Made by a program: the position numbers and the translations under genes. The notes beneath the pieces were generated by a model. The model searched no databases. It saw only the letters and a program-made list of their open reading frames with translations, and had not been told where the DNA came from. Shown piece by piece: positions 36,993 through 45,377 of a stretch of DNA of 64,000 nucleotides. The number at the start of each line of letters is the position of its first letter. The first letter of the stretch is position 1. The stretch spans positions 1-64,000 of the forward strand of contig NZ_JAMZMJ010000016.1 in NCBI RefSeq assembly GCF_024714495.1. The letters are read 5' to 3'. This DNA comes from Marinoscillum pacificum (GTDB lineage Bacteria > Bacteroidota > Bacteroidia > Cytophagales > Cyclobacteriaceae).

Positions 36993-38336
36993 ATGAACAT
37001 GATCACCAACCTATTGATGATTGTACAAGACTCGGTGGCCGTAGCAGAAACAGTAGCTGCTGAGGTACCTGAGGTTGTCGAGACAGTCGCTGCAGCGGCT
37101 ACAGATTACAGTGCAGACATCACAGCAAACTTGCTGACTGCAAACAACATCTGGATGATGTTGTCTACTGCGCTAGTATTCATTATGCACCTTGGTTTTG
37201 CAGGTGTAGAGGCTGGGTTTGGCCAGTCTAAAAACACAGTGAACATTCTTTTCAAGAATACACTGACTCCTATCATTGGTATTCTTACCTATGCATTGGT
37301 AGGTTTTAACCTAATGTATCCTGGAGACTTCAATGGTATCTTCGGATTTGCTGGTTTCGGTCTTGAGAATTCAGTGACAGCTGATAATTCTGCGGACTAT
37401 GCAAGCGCTGGCTACACTTACTGGACGGACTTCTTGTTCCAGGCAATGTTCGCTGCTACAGCTGCTACCATTGTATCGGGTGCAGTTGCGGAGCGTATCA
37501 AACTTAGCTCTTACTTAATTTTCACCTTAATCTACGTTGGATTGGTTTACCCAATTATCGGTAGCTGGAAATGGGGTGGTGGATTCCTTGATGGTCTTGG
37601 ATTCTACGATTTCGCAGGTTCTACACTAGTTCACTCTGTTGGTGGATGGGGAGCTCTAGCAGGTATCATGATTCTTGGGCCAAGACTTGGTAAGTATGTA
37701 GATGGAAAAGTAATTGACAAGCCAGGTTCTTCTGTTCCTTTGGCTGTAATAGGTGTATTCTTATTATGGTTAGGATGGTTCGGATTCAACGGTGGTTCTG
37801 TGCTTTCTGCTGATCCAGGATTGGTATCATTTGTATTGGTAACTACTTCATTAGCAGCTTGTGCTGGTGGTCTTGGTGGTTTCGTTACAGGTTACATTGC
37901 ATTCAAGAGACTTGATCTTGGTATGGTGCTTAACGGTATCCTTGCTGGTCTAGTAGGTATCACTGCTGGTGCAGATGTAATTGAGCCAGGAAATGCCATC
38001 ATCGTAGGTGTTATTGCAGGAGTATTGGTTGTAATCTCTGCGGTTACATTAGATAAATTTAAATTGGATGACGTAGTAGGAGCAGTTTCTGTTCACTTGA
38101 CTTGTGGTATCTGGGGTACGCTAGCAGTAGGTTTCTTCTCTACTAATCCTGATCATAGTGTAGTTTCTCAGTTGATCGGTATCGCTGCTTGTGGTGCTGC
38201 TGCATTCATCTGTGCATTCTTGATCTTCATCGTATTGAAAATGGTTGGAGGAATTAGAGTTTCCGAAGAGCATGAAAAAGAAGGTCTTGATAGTCACGAA
38301 CACGGTATCAGAGGATACACTATCATTTCTGAATAA
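36993..38336 (+). CDS. amt: Ammonium transporter
   Basis: The 447-aa protein has 11 predicted membrane helices after an N-terminal helix rich in Ala/Glu/Val. Amt motifs include FIMHLGFAGVEAGF near 64, VAERIKLSSYL near 165, GGGFLDGLGFYDFAGSTLVHSVGGWGALAG near 195 and VHLTCGIWGTLAVG near 367, with the two pore histidines in HSVGG and HLTCG. It moves ammonium across the inner membrane. The neighbouring porin and type II glutamine synthetase form a nitrogen-assimilation block. No GlnK gene is adjacent. Confidence 0.95.
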   Translation: MNMITNLLMIVQDSVAVAETVAAEVPEVVETVAAAATDYSADITANLLTANNIWMMLSTALVFIMHLGFAGVEAGFGQSKNTVNILFKNTLTPIIGILTYALVGFNLMYPGDFNGIFGFAGFGLENSVTADNSADYASAGYTYWTDFLFQAMFAATAATIVSGAVAERIKLSSYLIFTLIYVGLVYPIIGSWKWGGGFLDGLGFYDFAGSTLVHSVGGWGALAGIMILGPRLGKYVDGKVIDKPGSSVPLAVIGVFLLWLGWFGFNGGSVLSADPGLVSFVLVTTSLAACAGGLGGFVTGYIAFKRLDLGMVLNGILAGLVGITAGADVIEPGNAIIVGVIAGVLVVISAVTLDKFKLDDVVGAVSVHLTCGIWGTLAVGFFSTNPDHSVVSQLIGIAACGAAAFICAFLIFIVLKMVGGIRVSEEHEKEGLDSHEHGIRGYTIISE

Positions 38337-38353
38337 TAGATCAAAAACATAAA

Positions 38354-38397
38354 GGCCTCTGAGTACTAAGGCGCCAACCAATAACACTTCAGAGGCC
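38354..38397 (+). terminator. Stem-loop between amt and the porin gene
   Basis: GGCCTCTGA and TCAGAGGCC pair perfectly across a 26-nt loop. The T tract is absent on the plus strand, so it may be a processing or partial-termination hairpin within an operon. Confidence 0.5.
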
Positions 38398-38435
38398 AAA
38401 ATTTCCACAAACCTTATTTAATCGAATTAAAGCTT

Positions 38436-39494
38436 ATGAACACTTTTACAAAATTAACAAAAAGACTAATACTACCAGTATTGTTCTTGCTTGGCGTAGC
38501 TACGGTCCAGGCACAGGACGAAGATGAAGCTGCTGGCTTCTCGTTTAGTGGTTCTGTTGATACATATTACAGAGCAAATCTTAATGCTCCTAATAAATAT
38601 GTTGATTTGGATGGTGATCCAGAAAATGGTGCTGAATATTATCAACACCCTGGTACTTCTTTTGCGAATCTTCCAGGCTTCTCGTTAGGTATGGCTAATC
38701 TAGTTGCTGGCTACGAAGGAGAGAAAGTCGGATTTGTTGCTGACCTTGTTTTCGGTCCGAGAGGTATGGAGGCAGTATTTGGTTCTCCGTTTGGATCGTC
38801 AAGTATTGTGAATCAATTGTATACCTACTGGAATGTATCCGACGGATTTACGTTGACTTTCGGTAACTTCAATACATTCCTTGGTTACGAGGTGATTTCT
38901 CCAACAGCGAATTTCAATTACTCGACTTCTTACATGTTCTCTTACGGTCCATTCTCTCACACAGGTTTGAAAGCTGATATTGCTTTGGGAGAGGCTAGTT
39001 TAATGTTGGGTGTATTTAATGATACTGATGTAACAGAATTTAACCCGAATAATCACTATTACGGAGGAGCTCAATTAGGAATTGCAGGTCAGTACTTGAA
39101 CTTATTATTTAGTGATGACTATTTCCAGATTGATTATACCGGAGGATTTGATGTGGCAGATGCTACTTATTTAGGGATTAATGCTACTTACAATAATGAT
39201 AACTTCATTGGTGCGGCTCTTTACCTTCAGCAATCATTTACTGATGATTTCAGCTTGGGCCTAAGAGGTGAGTACTTTCAAGATACAGGGCTAGGTTTGC
39301 TAGCTGAAGATGATTCAGTTTTTGATCTTACTTTATCTGCCAATTATTCTGTAGGTCCATTGACTTTTATTCCTGAAGTGAGATTAGATGCTTACAGTGA
39401 TGATTATGTGTTGACCGAATTTGATAGTCCAACTGACTTTGAGGTTGGAAGCTCATTGGCTGCATTTACTTTGGCTGCAGTTTACGCTTTCTAA
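38436..39494 (+). CDS. Outer-membrane porin, BBP2/OmpL-like
   Basis: The 352-aa protein has a signal peptide (1-26, ending VQAQ) and the pattern of a beta-barrel porin of the BBP2 type: SGSVDTYYRANLNAP near 34, many alternating strands and a C-terminal LAAVYAF. It lies between amt and glnA, so it is probably the outer-membrane entry for ammonium or an organic nitrogen source. Homologous porins occur next to amt/glnA in other Bacteroidota. Confidence 0.85.
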   Translation: MNTFTKLTKRLILPVLFLLGVATVQAQDEDEAAGFSFSGSVDTYYRANLNAPNKYVDLDGDPENGAEYYQHPGTSFANLPGFSLGMANLVAGYEGEKVGFVADLVFGPRGMEAVFGSPFGSSSIVNQLYTYWNVSDGFTLTFGNFNTFLGYEVISPTANFNYSTSYMFSYGPFSHTGLKADIALGEASLMLGVFNDTDVTEFNPNNHYYGGAQLGIAGQYLNLLFSDDYFQIDYTGGFDVADATYLGINATYNNDNFIGAALYLQQSFTDDFSLGLRGEYFQDTGLGLLAEDDSVFDLTLSANYSVGPLTFIPEVRLDAYSDDYVLTEFDSPTDFEVGSSLAAFTLAAVYAF

Positions 39495-39764
39495 GCTAAA
39501 TTTTAGCTAGAAAAGCATTAAAATATTTCAATATCCCATTTCCAATTCGAGCTAATCGGGTGGAAATGGGATTTTTGCATGTAGAATTGTGATTTTTTTG
39601 TTCGATTGATAATCATTTGTAATTAATGATGAAAATCGTTTAATAATTCATTATTTTTTTTAAAATTTGTAATAGGCGCTTAACATTGAAAATGTTCAGT
39701 TTTAGCGCTGTTTTGTTAGAAAATTTTTAATCGTTCACTTAATTAAAATATAAACCAGAAGAAA

Positions 39765-40775
39765 ATGGCTAAGTCAAAATTGGAGTACATCTGGCTTGAT
39801 GGTTATAAGCCAACTCAGTCTCTAAGAAGTAAAACAAAATTGGTTGATGATTTCAGTGGAAAACTAGAAGACCTAAAAGATTGGTCTTTTGATGGAAGTT
39901 CTACTGAGCAAGCTGAAGGCGGATCTTCAGATTGTATCTTGAAGCCAGTGTTTGTATGTCCAGATCCAGCAATCAAAAACGGTTGGTTGGTGATGACAGA
40001 AGTATTGAATGCTGATGGTACTCCTCACGAATCAAACGGTCGTGCCCTTATTGATGATAAGGACGATGATTTCTGGTTTGGTTTCGAACAAGAATATTTC
40101 ATTTGGGACAATGCTACTAACAGACCTATCGGATTCCCTGAAGGTGGATTCCCAGCTCCACAAGGACCATATTACTGTGGTGTAGGTGGGCAGTTTGTTT
40201 TCGGTAGAGAAATCAAAGATGAGCATTTAGAGCTATGTATCGAGGCTGGTCTTGATATCGAAGGTACCAATGGTGAGGTAGCTGCTGGTCAGTGGGAATT
40301 CCAAATCATGGCAAAAGGTGCACAATCTGCAGGTGATCAAATCTGGGTTGCACGATATATGTTGGAAAGATTGACTGAAAAATATGGTCTTTCTATCAAC
40401 TACCATCCAAAACCACTAGGTCAACTTGACTGGAATGGTTCTGGTATGCACGCTAACTTCTCTAACTCTTTGATCAGAACTGCTGGTTCTGAGGCTAAGA
40501 TCAAAGAAGTATGTGAGGCATTCAGAGGTGTTGTAGCTGAGCATATTGCTGTATACGGTGCTTATAACGATCAGCGATTGACTGGTAAGCACGAAACTGC
40601 TGCGATCACAGACTTCTCTTACGGTGTATCTGATAGAGGTGCTTCTATTCGTATTCCTCTTTTCACTAAGAACAACGGATGGAGTGGTTATCTAGAAGAC
40701 AGAAGACCTGCATCAAATGCAGATCCATACAAAGTAGCTGCTAGAATTATCAAAACTGTAAAAACAGTTAAGTAA
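39765..40775 (+). CDS. glnA: Glutamine synthetase, eukaryote-like type II
   Basis: The 336-aa protein is far shorter than GSI (about 470) or GSIII (about 730). It has the GSII motifs WSFDGSSTEQA near 43, DCILKPV, FGFEQEYFIWD near 102, GPYYCGVGG near 128, EVAAGQWEFQI near 169, NWNGSGMHANFS-type LDWNGSGMHANFS near 222 and HETAAITDFSYGVSDRGASIRIP near 270. It makes glutamine from glutamate, ammonium and ATP. GSII lacks the adenylylation site of GSI, so control is probably transcriptional. Confidence 0.95.
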   Translation: MAKSKLEYIWLDGYKPTQSLRSKTKLVDDFSGKLEDLKDWSFDGSSTEQAEGGSSDCILKPVFVCPDPAIKNGWLVMTEVLNADGTPHESNGRALIDDKDDDFWFGFEQEYFIWDNATNRPIGFPEGGFPAPQGPYYCGVGGQFVFGREIKDEHLELCIEAGLDIEGTNGEVAAGQWEFQIMAKGAQSAGDQIWVARYMLERLTEKYGLSINYHPKPLGQLDWNGSGMHANFSNSLIRTAGSEAKIKEVCEAFRGVVAEHIAVYGAYNDQRLTGKHETAAITDFSYGVSDRGASIRIPLFTKNNGWSGYLEDRRPASNADPYKVAARIIKTVKTVK

Positions 40776-40796
40776 TTATAAATTATTGCATAAGTT

Positions 40797-40824
40797 AAAA
40801 GCCCTGTGTTGCAGGGCTTTTTTT
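40797..40824 (+). terminator. Rho-independent terminator of glnA
   Basis: AAAAGCCCTG and CAGGGCTTTT form a perfect stem with a 5-nt loop and a T7 tract, 22 bp after the glnA stop. Confidence 0.95.
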
Positions 40825-40848
40825 GTGTCTTTACTTTTCTTTCAGAGA

Positions 40849-41568
40849 TTATAATTTTCTTACATTCTTATTTCGGATGTAAGCTTCAGAATCGTTCCAA
40901 ATGATTTTGGACCAGAGTTCGTCTGTTTCTAGAATAGTCACCTTGTTGCCCAGGCCGATGGCCTCAATTGGCTCAGCACCAGCAGATGGGCCTGACATCA
41001 ATATGGACTGATCCTGGTTGATGATTCCTTTGTCTTTGATGAAGAGCTCATTGTTGATAGCTAAAAGCGCTATTAGAGCTATCAGTTGAACACCTAAGGA
41101 GATAGCAGGACGTTCGTCTTTCTTGGTCTTTCTAAAACTATAACCTAATATGAACAGTGAGAATGCCATTAAGCAAAAGCTGATCTCCATTTGATATTTA
41201 CGAATGAAGTTTTCGAAGAATTTAAAATCTGAATATTCATAACCCGATAGATTATGTTCTTCGGCGATCTCTCTCATTTTAGTCAGAGCATCTCTGTCAG
41301 AGGATTGTAAATAATACAGATTTAGGTAGTAGAGTGCATTAGCATAGTTGCCCAGACCTTCCTGAATGAATGCCATGCGGGTCAGCATAGCAGGAGAGGC
41401 CTGATTTTCATTGAAAATTTTCTCATACGTCTCGTAAGCTTCAGTGTATTTTTGATTCATAAAAAGAGAATCCGCAGTTGATAATTCGGTCTTTTGAGCG
41501 AAGGCCGAAGAATGAATCAATACAAATGCGACGAGTAGGTAAAGATTTCTAATAAAAAACTTATTCAT
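40849..41568 (-). CDS. BatE-like membrane protein with TPR and SH3 domains
   Basis: The 239-aa protein has a signal peptide (1-24), two TPR-like helices pairs (about 30-95, TADSLFMNQKYTEAYETYEKIF), two membrane helices (about 130-150 and 160-178) and a C-terminal SH3-type domain (about 185-239, GLGNKVTILETDELWSKIIW). The layout is that of BatE proteins of Bacteroidota Bat operons, but no bat genes are adjacent here. The SH3-type domain should lie in the periplasm. Function unknown. Confidence 0.75.
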   Translation of the reverse strand: MNKFFIRNLYLLVAFVLIHSSAFAQKTELSTADSLFMNQKYTEAYETYEKIFNENQASPAMLTRMAFIQEGLGNYANALYYLNLYYLQSSDRDALTKMREIAEEHNLSGYEYSDFKFFENFIRKYQMEISFCLMAFSLFILGYSFRKTKKDERPAISLGVQLIALIALLAINNELFIKDKGIINQDQSILMSGPSAGAEPIEAIGLGNKVTILETDELWSKIIWNDSEAYIRNKNVRKL

Positions 41569-41651
41569 GGGTTGTATTTTGAGAATAACCGGCTTAGTTT
41601 TGCAACCGCAATTTAAGGAAACGGCCTTAGAAATTGCAATTTTGACGTCCT

Positions 41652-41724
41652 GATTCGCTAGCTCAGCTGGCAGAGCATCTCCCTTTTAAGGAGAGGGTCC
41701 TGGGTTCGAGCCCCAGGCGAATCA
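41652..41724 (+). tRNA. tRNA-Lys (anticodon TTT)
   Basis: The 73-nt cloverleaf has acceptor arms GATTCGC/GCGAATC, D arm GCTCAGCTGGCAGAGC, anticodon loop CTTTTAA (TTT at its centre) and T arm CTGGGTTCGAGCCCCAG. CCA is not encoded. It is identical to the second copy 90 bp downstream. Confidence 0.97.
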
Positions 41725-41728
41725 CACT

Positions 41729-41757
41729 AGCTTCATTAATCGAAATGAAGCTTTTTT
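41729..41757 (+). terminator. Terminator after first tRNA-Lys
   Basis: AGCTTCATT and AATGAAGCT form a stem followed by six T. Confidence 0.8.
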
Positions 41758-41814
41758 ATTTTCTTGTTGCTGTTTAAACTTATTCATTGGTTCATAGTTT
41801 TTATAGCTACGTAC

Positions 41815-41887
41815 GATTCGCTAGCTCAGCTGGCAGAGCATCTCCCTTTTAAGGAGAGGGTCCTGGGTTCGAGCCCCAGGCGAATCA
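41815..41887 (+). tRNA. tRNA-Lys (anticodon TTT), second copy
   Basis: This 73-nt gene is identical base for base to the copy at 41652. The flanking sequences differ, so only the tRNA has been kept identical, by recent duplication or gene conversion. Confidence 0.97.
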
Positions 41888-41891
41888 CTTC

Positions 41892-41924
41892 AAGCCTCAG
41901 CAATTTTTTGTTGAGGCTTTTTTA
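41892..41924 (+). terminator. Terminator after second tRNA-Lys
   Basis: AAGCCTCAGCAA pairs with TTGTTGAGGCTT (one wobble), followed by a T-rich run. Confidence 0.8.
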
Positions 41925-42189
41925 TTTTATTGATTTTGTAATAAATCCTCTTTTAAAAGGTTCGAACCCCAGTCTACATAGCAATGCTCGTGCGCTTGGG
42001 TTTACGAGACCAAATCACCTTTCGCCCACCATTATTCGTAGACGCATTTTAGTGACTTTTGATCGTCAAGATAACGAGGAAGGTTCTCAGCTGGTTATAT
42101 CAGCTGATTATTTTAACAAAAATTAATCTATTTTCAGGAAGTACGAGCTTAGTGATCTTTGTGGAAGTAGATTTAGAGCTATACGAGGA
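41925..42189. other. Intergenic region with a T-arm-like tRNA fragment
   Basis: No gene is supported here. GGTTCGAACCCCAG at about 41959-41972 resembles the 3' half of a tRNA T arm and acceptor side, next to TTTTAA like the anticodon loop of the tRNA-Lys genes upstream, but no cloverleaf can be folded. It could be a decayed third tRNA or an old attachment site. Confidence 0.35.
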
Positions 42190-42591
42190 TTAGTTCTGTT
42201 GTTTAAGCCATTCTAGTGCTTCTGTCGGATCTTCAAAGAGTTGTACTTTAAGATTAATTCTTTCGTATGCTTCAATCACCTTATCCATTTCTGGGTCGCT
42301 TTCAGTGGATGACTTTACAATGGCCCAAAACCTCCATCCACAAGCTAAGACTCTTGGATTCCATTCGCTAATTGCCCATTGAACATCTGCTTGATCAACA
42401 CCGGTATTGAGCCGGTCATCAGAAAGGTATTTTTGGCATCTGTAGGCTTCGAAAATTTCCGCAGACGCATTCAATGTATTCTGGAATGCATCACCGTTTA
42501 TATTGCCTTTGAACTGATGGTGAACAATTTTCTCTTCCGGATAAAACCAGACAGTTGATTGATCGTGATCTAAAATAGTTTCTTTGTGCAT
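42190..42591 (-). CDS. STAS/SpoIIAA-like protein
   Basis: The 133-aa cytoplasmic protein has the pattern of SpoIIAA/STAS-like domains common in Bacteroidota: an early strand (STVWFYPEEKIVHHQFKG), a helix (GDAFQNTLNASAEIFEAY), then KYLSDDRLNTGV and a closing AYERINLKVQLFEDPTEALEWLKQQ. ATG 42591 is preferred over a TTG at 42615. No regulatory partner is adjacent, so its role is unknown. Confidence 0.65.
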   Translation of the reverse strand: MHKETILDHDQSTVWFYPEEKIVHHQFKGNINGDAFQNTLNASAEIFEAYRCQKYLSDDRLNTGVDQADVQWAISEWNPRVLACGWRFWAIVKSSTESDPEMDKVIEAYERINLKVQLFEDPTEALEWLKQQN

Positions 42592-42708
42592 GACTGAGAT
42601 AGTTTGTACCCTCAATGTATACTTCTAACATTTTATTGTAGAGAGTATTCGTTTATTGGTAAGGAAAGGAATGTAAATAGTCGAAATTAACGGATGGGAT
42701 TATAAAGC

Positions 42709-42738
42709 AAAAGCCTCGATCCTTAAGTCGAGGCTTTT
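42709..42738 (-). terminator. Terminator of the envelope operon
   Basis: AAAAGCCTCGA and TCGAGGCTTTT form a perfect stem with an 8-nt loop, 44 bp after the stop of the minus-strand barrel gene. Confidence 0.85.
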
Positions 42739-42781
42739 GTTGCCTTGCGGCAAATCTATAGTTGATTTGAATTAGGTTCGA

Positions 42782-43393
42782 TTAAAAATCAAATCCTACA
42801 TAAAGTTGTAAAGCCGAGTTCTTAGAGTTTTCTGTTGCTTGACCTGCTACTCCATCTTGACCAATTTCCTGGAAGCCATAATTATATCGTACGCCAAGAA
42901 TTCCAGTTGGGAAATCAAATCCTACACCTGCAGCTATTCCTGTGTCTAGTGTGTTGAAATCGTCTCTATCAAGTTCTTCAATATCATTAATGTTTCCTCT
43001 ATCGTCAACATCTTTCACATTGGCTCCAACAAGGAATCCCAGATATGGGCCGGCGTGTAAGTTGATAGGGCCAAATTTGACTACAGCCAGTACAGGTACT
43101 TCTAAATAATTCAGGTTGAATCGGTATTTTCCCTCTCCTTGTAAAAAATTATCATATTGAATTTCCGAGCCCTTTTGTGTAAAAAGGAACTCAGGCTGAA
43201 TGGCAAAATTTTCTGTAATATCAGCTCTGTAAAAAGCTCCGACATTAAAACCGATTTTCATGTTTTCATCATCTACATCCTCTACATATAGATTGGTGAA
43301 GTTAGCGCCACCTTTGATACCTGCTTTTTGAGAGAAAGCCATAGTAGATGCGAATGCGCAAAATGCTGTTAGTATTAGAATCTTAAATTTCAT
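42782..43393 (-). CDS. Outer-membrane beta-barrel protein, PorT/OmpX type
   Basis: The 203-aa protein has a signal peptide (1-21, ending MAFSQ) and eight-strand barrel features: AGIKGGANFTNLYV at the start, GFNVGAFYRADI, FAIQPEFLFTQKG, LNYLEVPVLAVVKFG, LHAGPYLGFLVG and a C-terminal LYVGFDF. It is the last gene of the minus-strand set that follows a sigma-54 promoter and may belong to it, though a strong hairpin separates it from the preceding gene. Confidence 0.85.
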   Translation of the reverse strand: MKFKILILTAFCAFASTMAFSQKAGIKGGANFTNLYVEDVDDENMKIGFNVGAFYRADITENFAIQPEFLFTQKGSEIQYDNFLQGEGKYRFNLNYLEVPVLAVVKFGPINLHAGPYLGFLVGANVKDVDDRGNINDIEELDRDDFNTLDTGIAAGVGFDFPTGILGVRYNYGFQEIGQDGVAGQATENSKNSALQLYVGFDF

Positions 43394-43431
43394 AATGGTA
43401 ATAGTTATTTAAAGTGAGTTGTTATTTAAAT

Positions 43432-43464
43432 GAAAGCGTCGCCCGGCTGAGGGCAAACGCTTTC
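43432..43464 (-). terminator. Strong stem-loop between envelope genes
   Basis: GAAAGCG/CGCTTTC encloses an inner GCCC/GGGC stem with a 6-nt loop. A GGGGTCCCC palindrome lies next to it, at the end of the coiled-coil lipoprotein gene. There is no clear T tract on the minus strand, so it may act as a partial terminator or mRNA stabiliser. Confidence 0.5.
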
Positions 43465-43480
43465 TGCTGGTTGGGGTCCC

Positions 43481-44377
43481 CTAGCTTTTTACTGAAATCA
43501 CTAAGTATTTAGAGATTTTCCAGAATTTAGCTGGATCAGTGACCTCCAGATATTTTACTTTTCCTTCTTCACCGATTAGTTTGTAGCTATCAGATGGGTG
43601 CTCTGTAACGATCTCCACCTTATCACTATCTACATAGAATTTTTTGGTGTTTTGTATGTCAACCTCGGTGAATTTAGTCTGCGCTACATCTGCTTGCAAC
43701 TCGGTAGTTCTTCCTAACCAAAGGAATCCTCCTTCTTTAGTGATCAATCCTTCATCACGCAGTTTTCTTTCTGTATCTACGGCAAAGAATGCTGTGTTTA
43801 GATCATTTTCTCTTTCAACAAGCTCTTGATTTTGAACTTCAATTGTTTCAGTTTGTAGCTGAACTCTTGTTACCAAAGATTTTACTTCAGTATTTAGTTC
43901 TGCGATTTGAGTGTCTTTCATTTCGATCTCCTCTTGCAACTTGGCAATTGCGGTTTCTCTATTTTGAAGATCAGTTTTCATGTTTTTTACTCTGCTTTTG
44001 AAAGCATTCAATTCAAAGTTTGAATTTTCAAGCTGACCAGATAATGAAGCGATTTTCGTGTTTGCATCGTCTATCAAAGCATTGATTCTTTTCAAGTCGT
44101 CAACCATTTCATTTTTCTCTTTGGGAGAAAAATCTCCAGAGCTGTTGGTTACAACCAGATTTTCTTGTTGCTTGATATCGTCGATTTGCGCTTCTACTTC
44201 AGCCATTACATTCATGATGTTGTTGAAAGCTGAGTCTCGCTCTTGCAACTTATACTCCAGGCTATCTGCCTGAGCTTTCAATTGCTCTCTTTCTTGTTTG
44301 CCACATGATGTTAATCCAAGGACCGTAGCCATTCCTATGGCAAGTCCACCTATAAGTGATTTATTATTTGTTCTCAT
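43481..44377 (-). CDS. Coiled-coil lipoprotein
   Basis: The 298-aa protein has a lipoprotein signal (LGLTSC, Cys near residue 25) and a long coiled coil from about 28 to 205 (heptad-rich, for example LKRINALIDDANTKIASLSGQLENS broken over several turns). A short globular C-terminal part follows (FLWLGRTTELQADV to KISKYLVISVKS). It probably spans the periplasm. It belongs to the envelope gene set downstream of the sigma-54 promoter. Confidence 0.8.
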   Translation of the reverse strand: MRTNNKSLIGGLAIGMATVLGLTSCGKQEREQLKAQADSLEYKLQERDSAFNNIMNVMAEVEAQIDDIKQQENLVVTNSSGDFSPKEKNEMVDDLKRINALIDDANTKIASLSGQLENSNFELNAFKSRVKNMKTDLQNRETAIAKLQEEIEMKDTQIAELNTEVKSLVTRVQLQTETIEVQNQELVERENDLNTAFFAVDTERKLRDEGLITKEGGFLWLGRTTELQADVAQTKFTEVDIQNTKKFYVDSDKVEIVTEHPSDSYKLIGEEGKVKYLEVTDPAKFWKISKYLVISVKS

Positions 44378-44388
44378 AACTATGCTAT

Positions 44389-44574
44389 TTATAGTTCAAA
44401 TACTTGTTTAATGTTCTTTCTATCTATCCACGGATCTATTTTAGCGTGGGGGATGAAAGTAGATTTTAATCGTTTTGGGAAACTTTTCCCAGATGATGCT
44501 TTATACCTTTTAAGTGTAAAGACTGTGATAAATAATAATCCCAAGGTGATATATACTAATGCTAGAGCTTCCAT
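44389..44574 (-). CDS. Small single-helix membrane protein
   Basis: The 61-aa product has one N-terminal membrane helix (about 5-22, LALVYITLGLLFITVFTL) and a basic tail. It fits exactly between two same-strand genes, 11 bp before the lipoprotein gene, which supports its being real. No family is recognised. Confidence 0.55.
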   Translation of the reverse strand: MEALALVYITLGLLFITVFTLKRYKASSGKSFPKRLKSTFIPHAKIDPWIDRKNIKQVFEL

Positions 44575-44634
44575 GTGAGTGAGTTTTTATAGTGAAGTTA
44601 TTCTTGGCTCAAGCGTGGTTGAATGCTTGATTTT

Positions 44635-45207
44635 TTAGAACGCGAATTTTACTCCTAGTCCTGGGTCAAGTGCTAGATAAGCATCGCCTCTTGTGGTTAC
44701 TTCTAAAAATGGTTTCACGTCAAGACTTACTGCTATTGGCACTTCATTGATTTTGTATTCAATACCAAAGATTCCATCTACACCGATTCCGAAATCTCCT
44801 TCATTTCTTCTGTATCCTCTGTAGTTTTCGTAGTAAACCCAGTCAGATTGAGTAGCAATGTGTCCACCAAAACCATAGTACCAGTTTAGTCCAGCTTGAT
44901 CAAAGGCGTTCACGTAGTTTTCTAATAATACGGTTACCGAAAATGCGTCAGGATAAAAACCTACAATACCTTCTACGGCTCTGTTGGCTCTGGTAAAATG
45001 TTTGATAGTAAGACCTGAAGTCCCAATACCTCTGATACCAATTGCTGTGTTGTATTTATATGATTGAGTTGATAAACTCTTATATGGATTGTTGGCGAAG
45101 GTGTAAGGCTTGGTAGTCTCTTTTTCGTTACCGTTTCCAGTAGCGAATGCACTTGCTGTTCCAATGAATAAAGCTGCTGCGAGTGATAATAGTTGTTTAT
45201 ATTTCAT
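44635..45207 (-). CDS. Outer-membrane beta-barrel protein under a sigma-54 promoter
   Basis: The 190-aa protein has a signal peptide (1-22, ending SAFAT) and short barrel strands (TAIGIRGIGTSGLTIKHFTR, GIVGFYPDAFSVTVLLENY, LNWYYGFGGHI, LDPGLGVKFAF). It is probably an eight-strand barrel. It is the first gene after the predicted sigma-54 promoter and lies downstream of the NtrC-like regulator gene, so it is the likeliest direct target of that regulator. Confidence 0.85.
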   Translation of the reverse strand: MKYKQLLSLAAALFIGTASAFATGNGNEKETTKPYTFANNPYKSLSTQSYKYNTAIGIRGIGTSGLTIKHFTRANRAVEGIVGFYPDAFSVTVLLENYVNAFDQAGLNWYYGFGGHIATQSDWVYYENYRGYRRNEGDFGIGVDGIFGIEYKINEVPIAVSLDVKPFLEVTTRGDAYLALDPGLGVKFAF

Positions 45208-45237
45208 GACTTCATTTCTTTATTTGATAAGTCATGT

Positions 45238-45253
45238 TGCCAAACCTGTGCCG
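45238..45253 (-). promoter_or_regulatory. Sigma-54 (RpoN) promoter
   Basis: On the minus strand CGGCACAGGTTTGGCA matches TGGCAC-N5-TTGCA at 9 of the 11 specified positions, with the invariant GG and GC correctly spaced. The predicted start point is near 45227, about 20 bp before the ATG at 45207. The gene for a GAFTGA-containing activator lies directly upstream. Confidence 0.75.
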
Positions 45254-45311
45254 GATTTAGAAAATATTGTAACTAATTGATAGTCAGTGGGTATAATTTG
45301 ATCTTAAATGA

Positions 45312-45358
45312 AAAAGTCTCCCAATTTGAGAATGCCATTCTCAAAAAAGGAGACTTTT
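45312..45358 (-). terminator. Nested palindrome: terminator of the regulator gene and possible activator site
   Basis: An outer stem (AAAAGTCTCC/GGAGACTTTT) encloses a perfect 21-bp dyad (TTTGAGAATG-C-CATTCTCAAA, 45325-45345). On the minus strand it lies 20 bp after the regulator stop and ends in T5, so it can terminate that gene. The inner dyad lies about 85 bp upstream of the sigma-54 promoter, the normal distance for an enhancer site. Confidence 0.7.
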
Positions 45359-45377
45359 CAACAAGTTATGAGAACGA

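Noticed and set aside
41764-42126. Open frame of 120 codons over the second tRNA-Lys
   Set aside because: It reads through the tRNA gene and its terminator. The stretch LAQLAEHLPFKERVLGSSP is the usual false translation of this tRNA type, and there is no similarity to a protein outside it.
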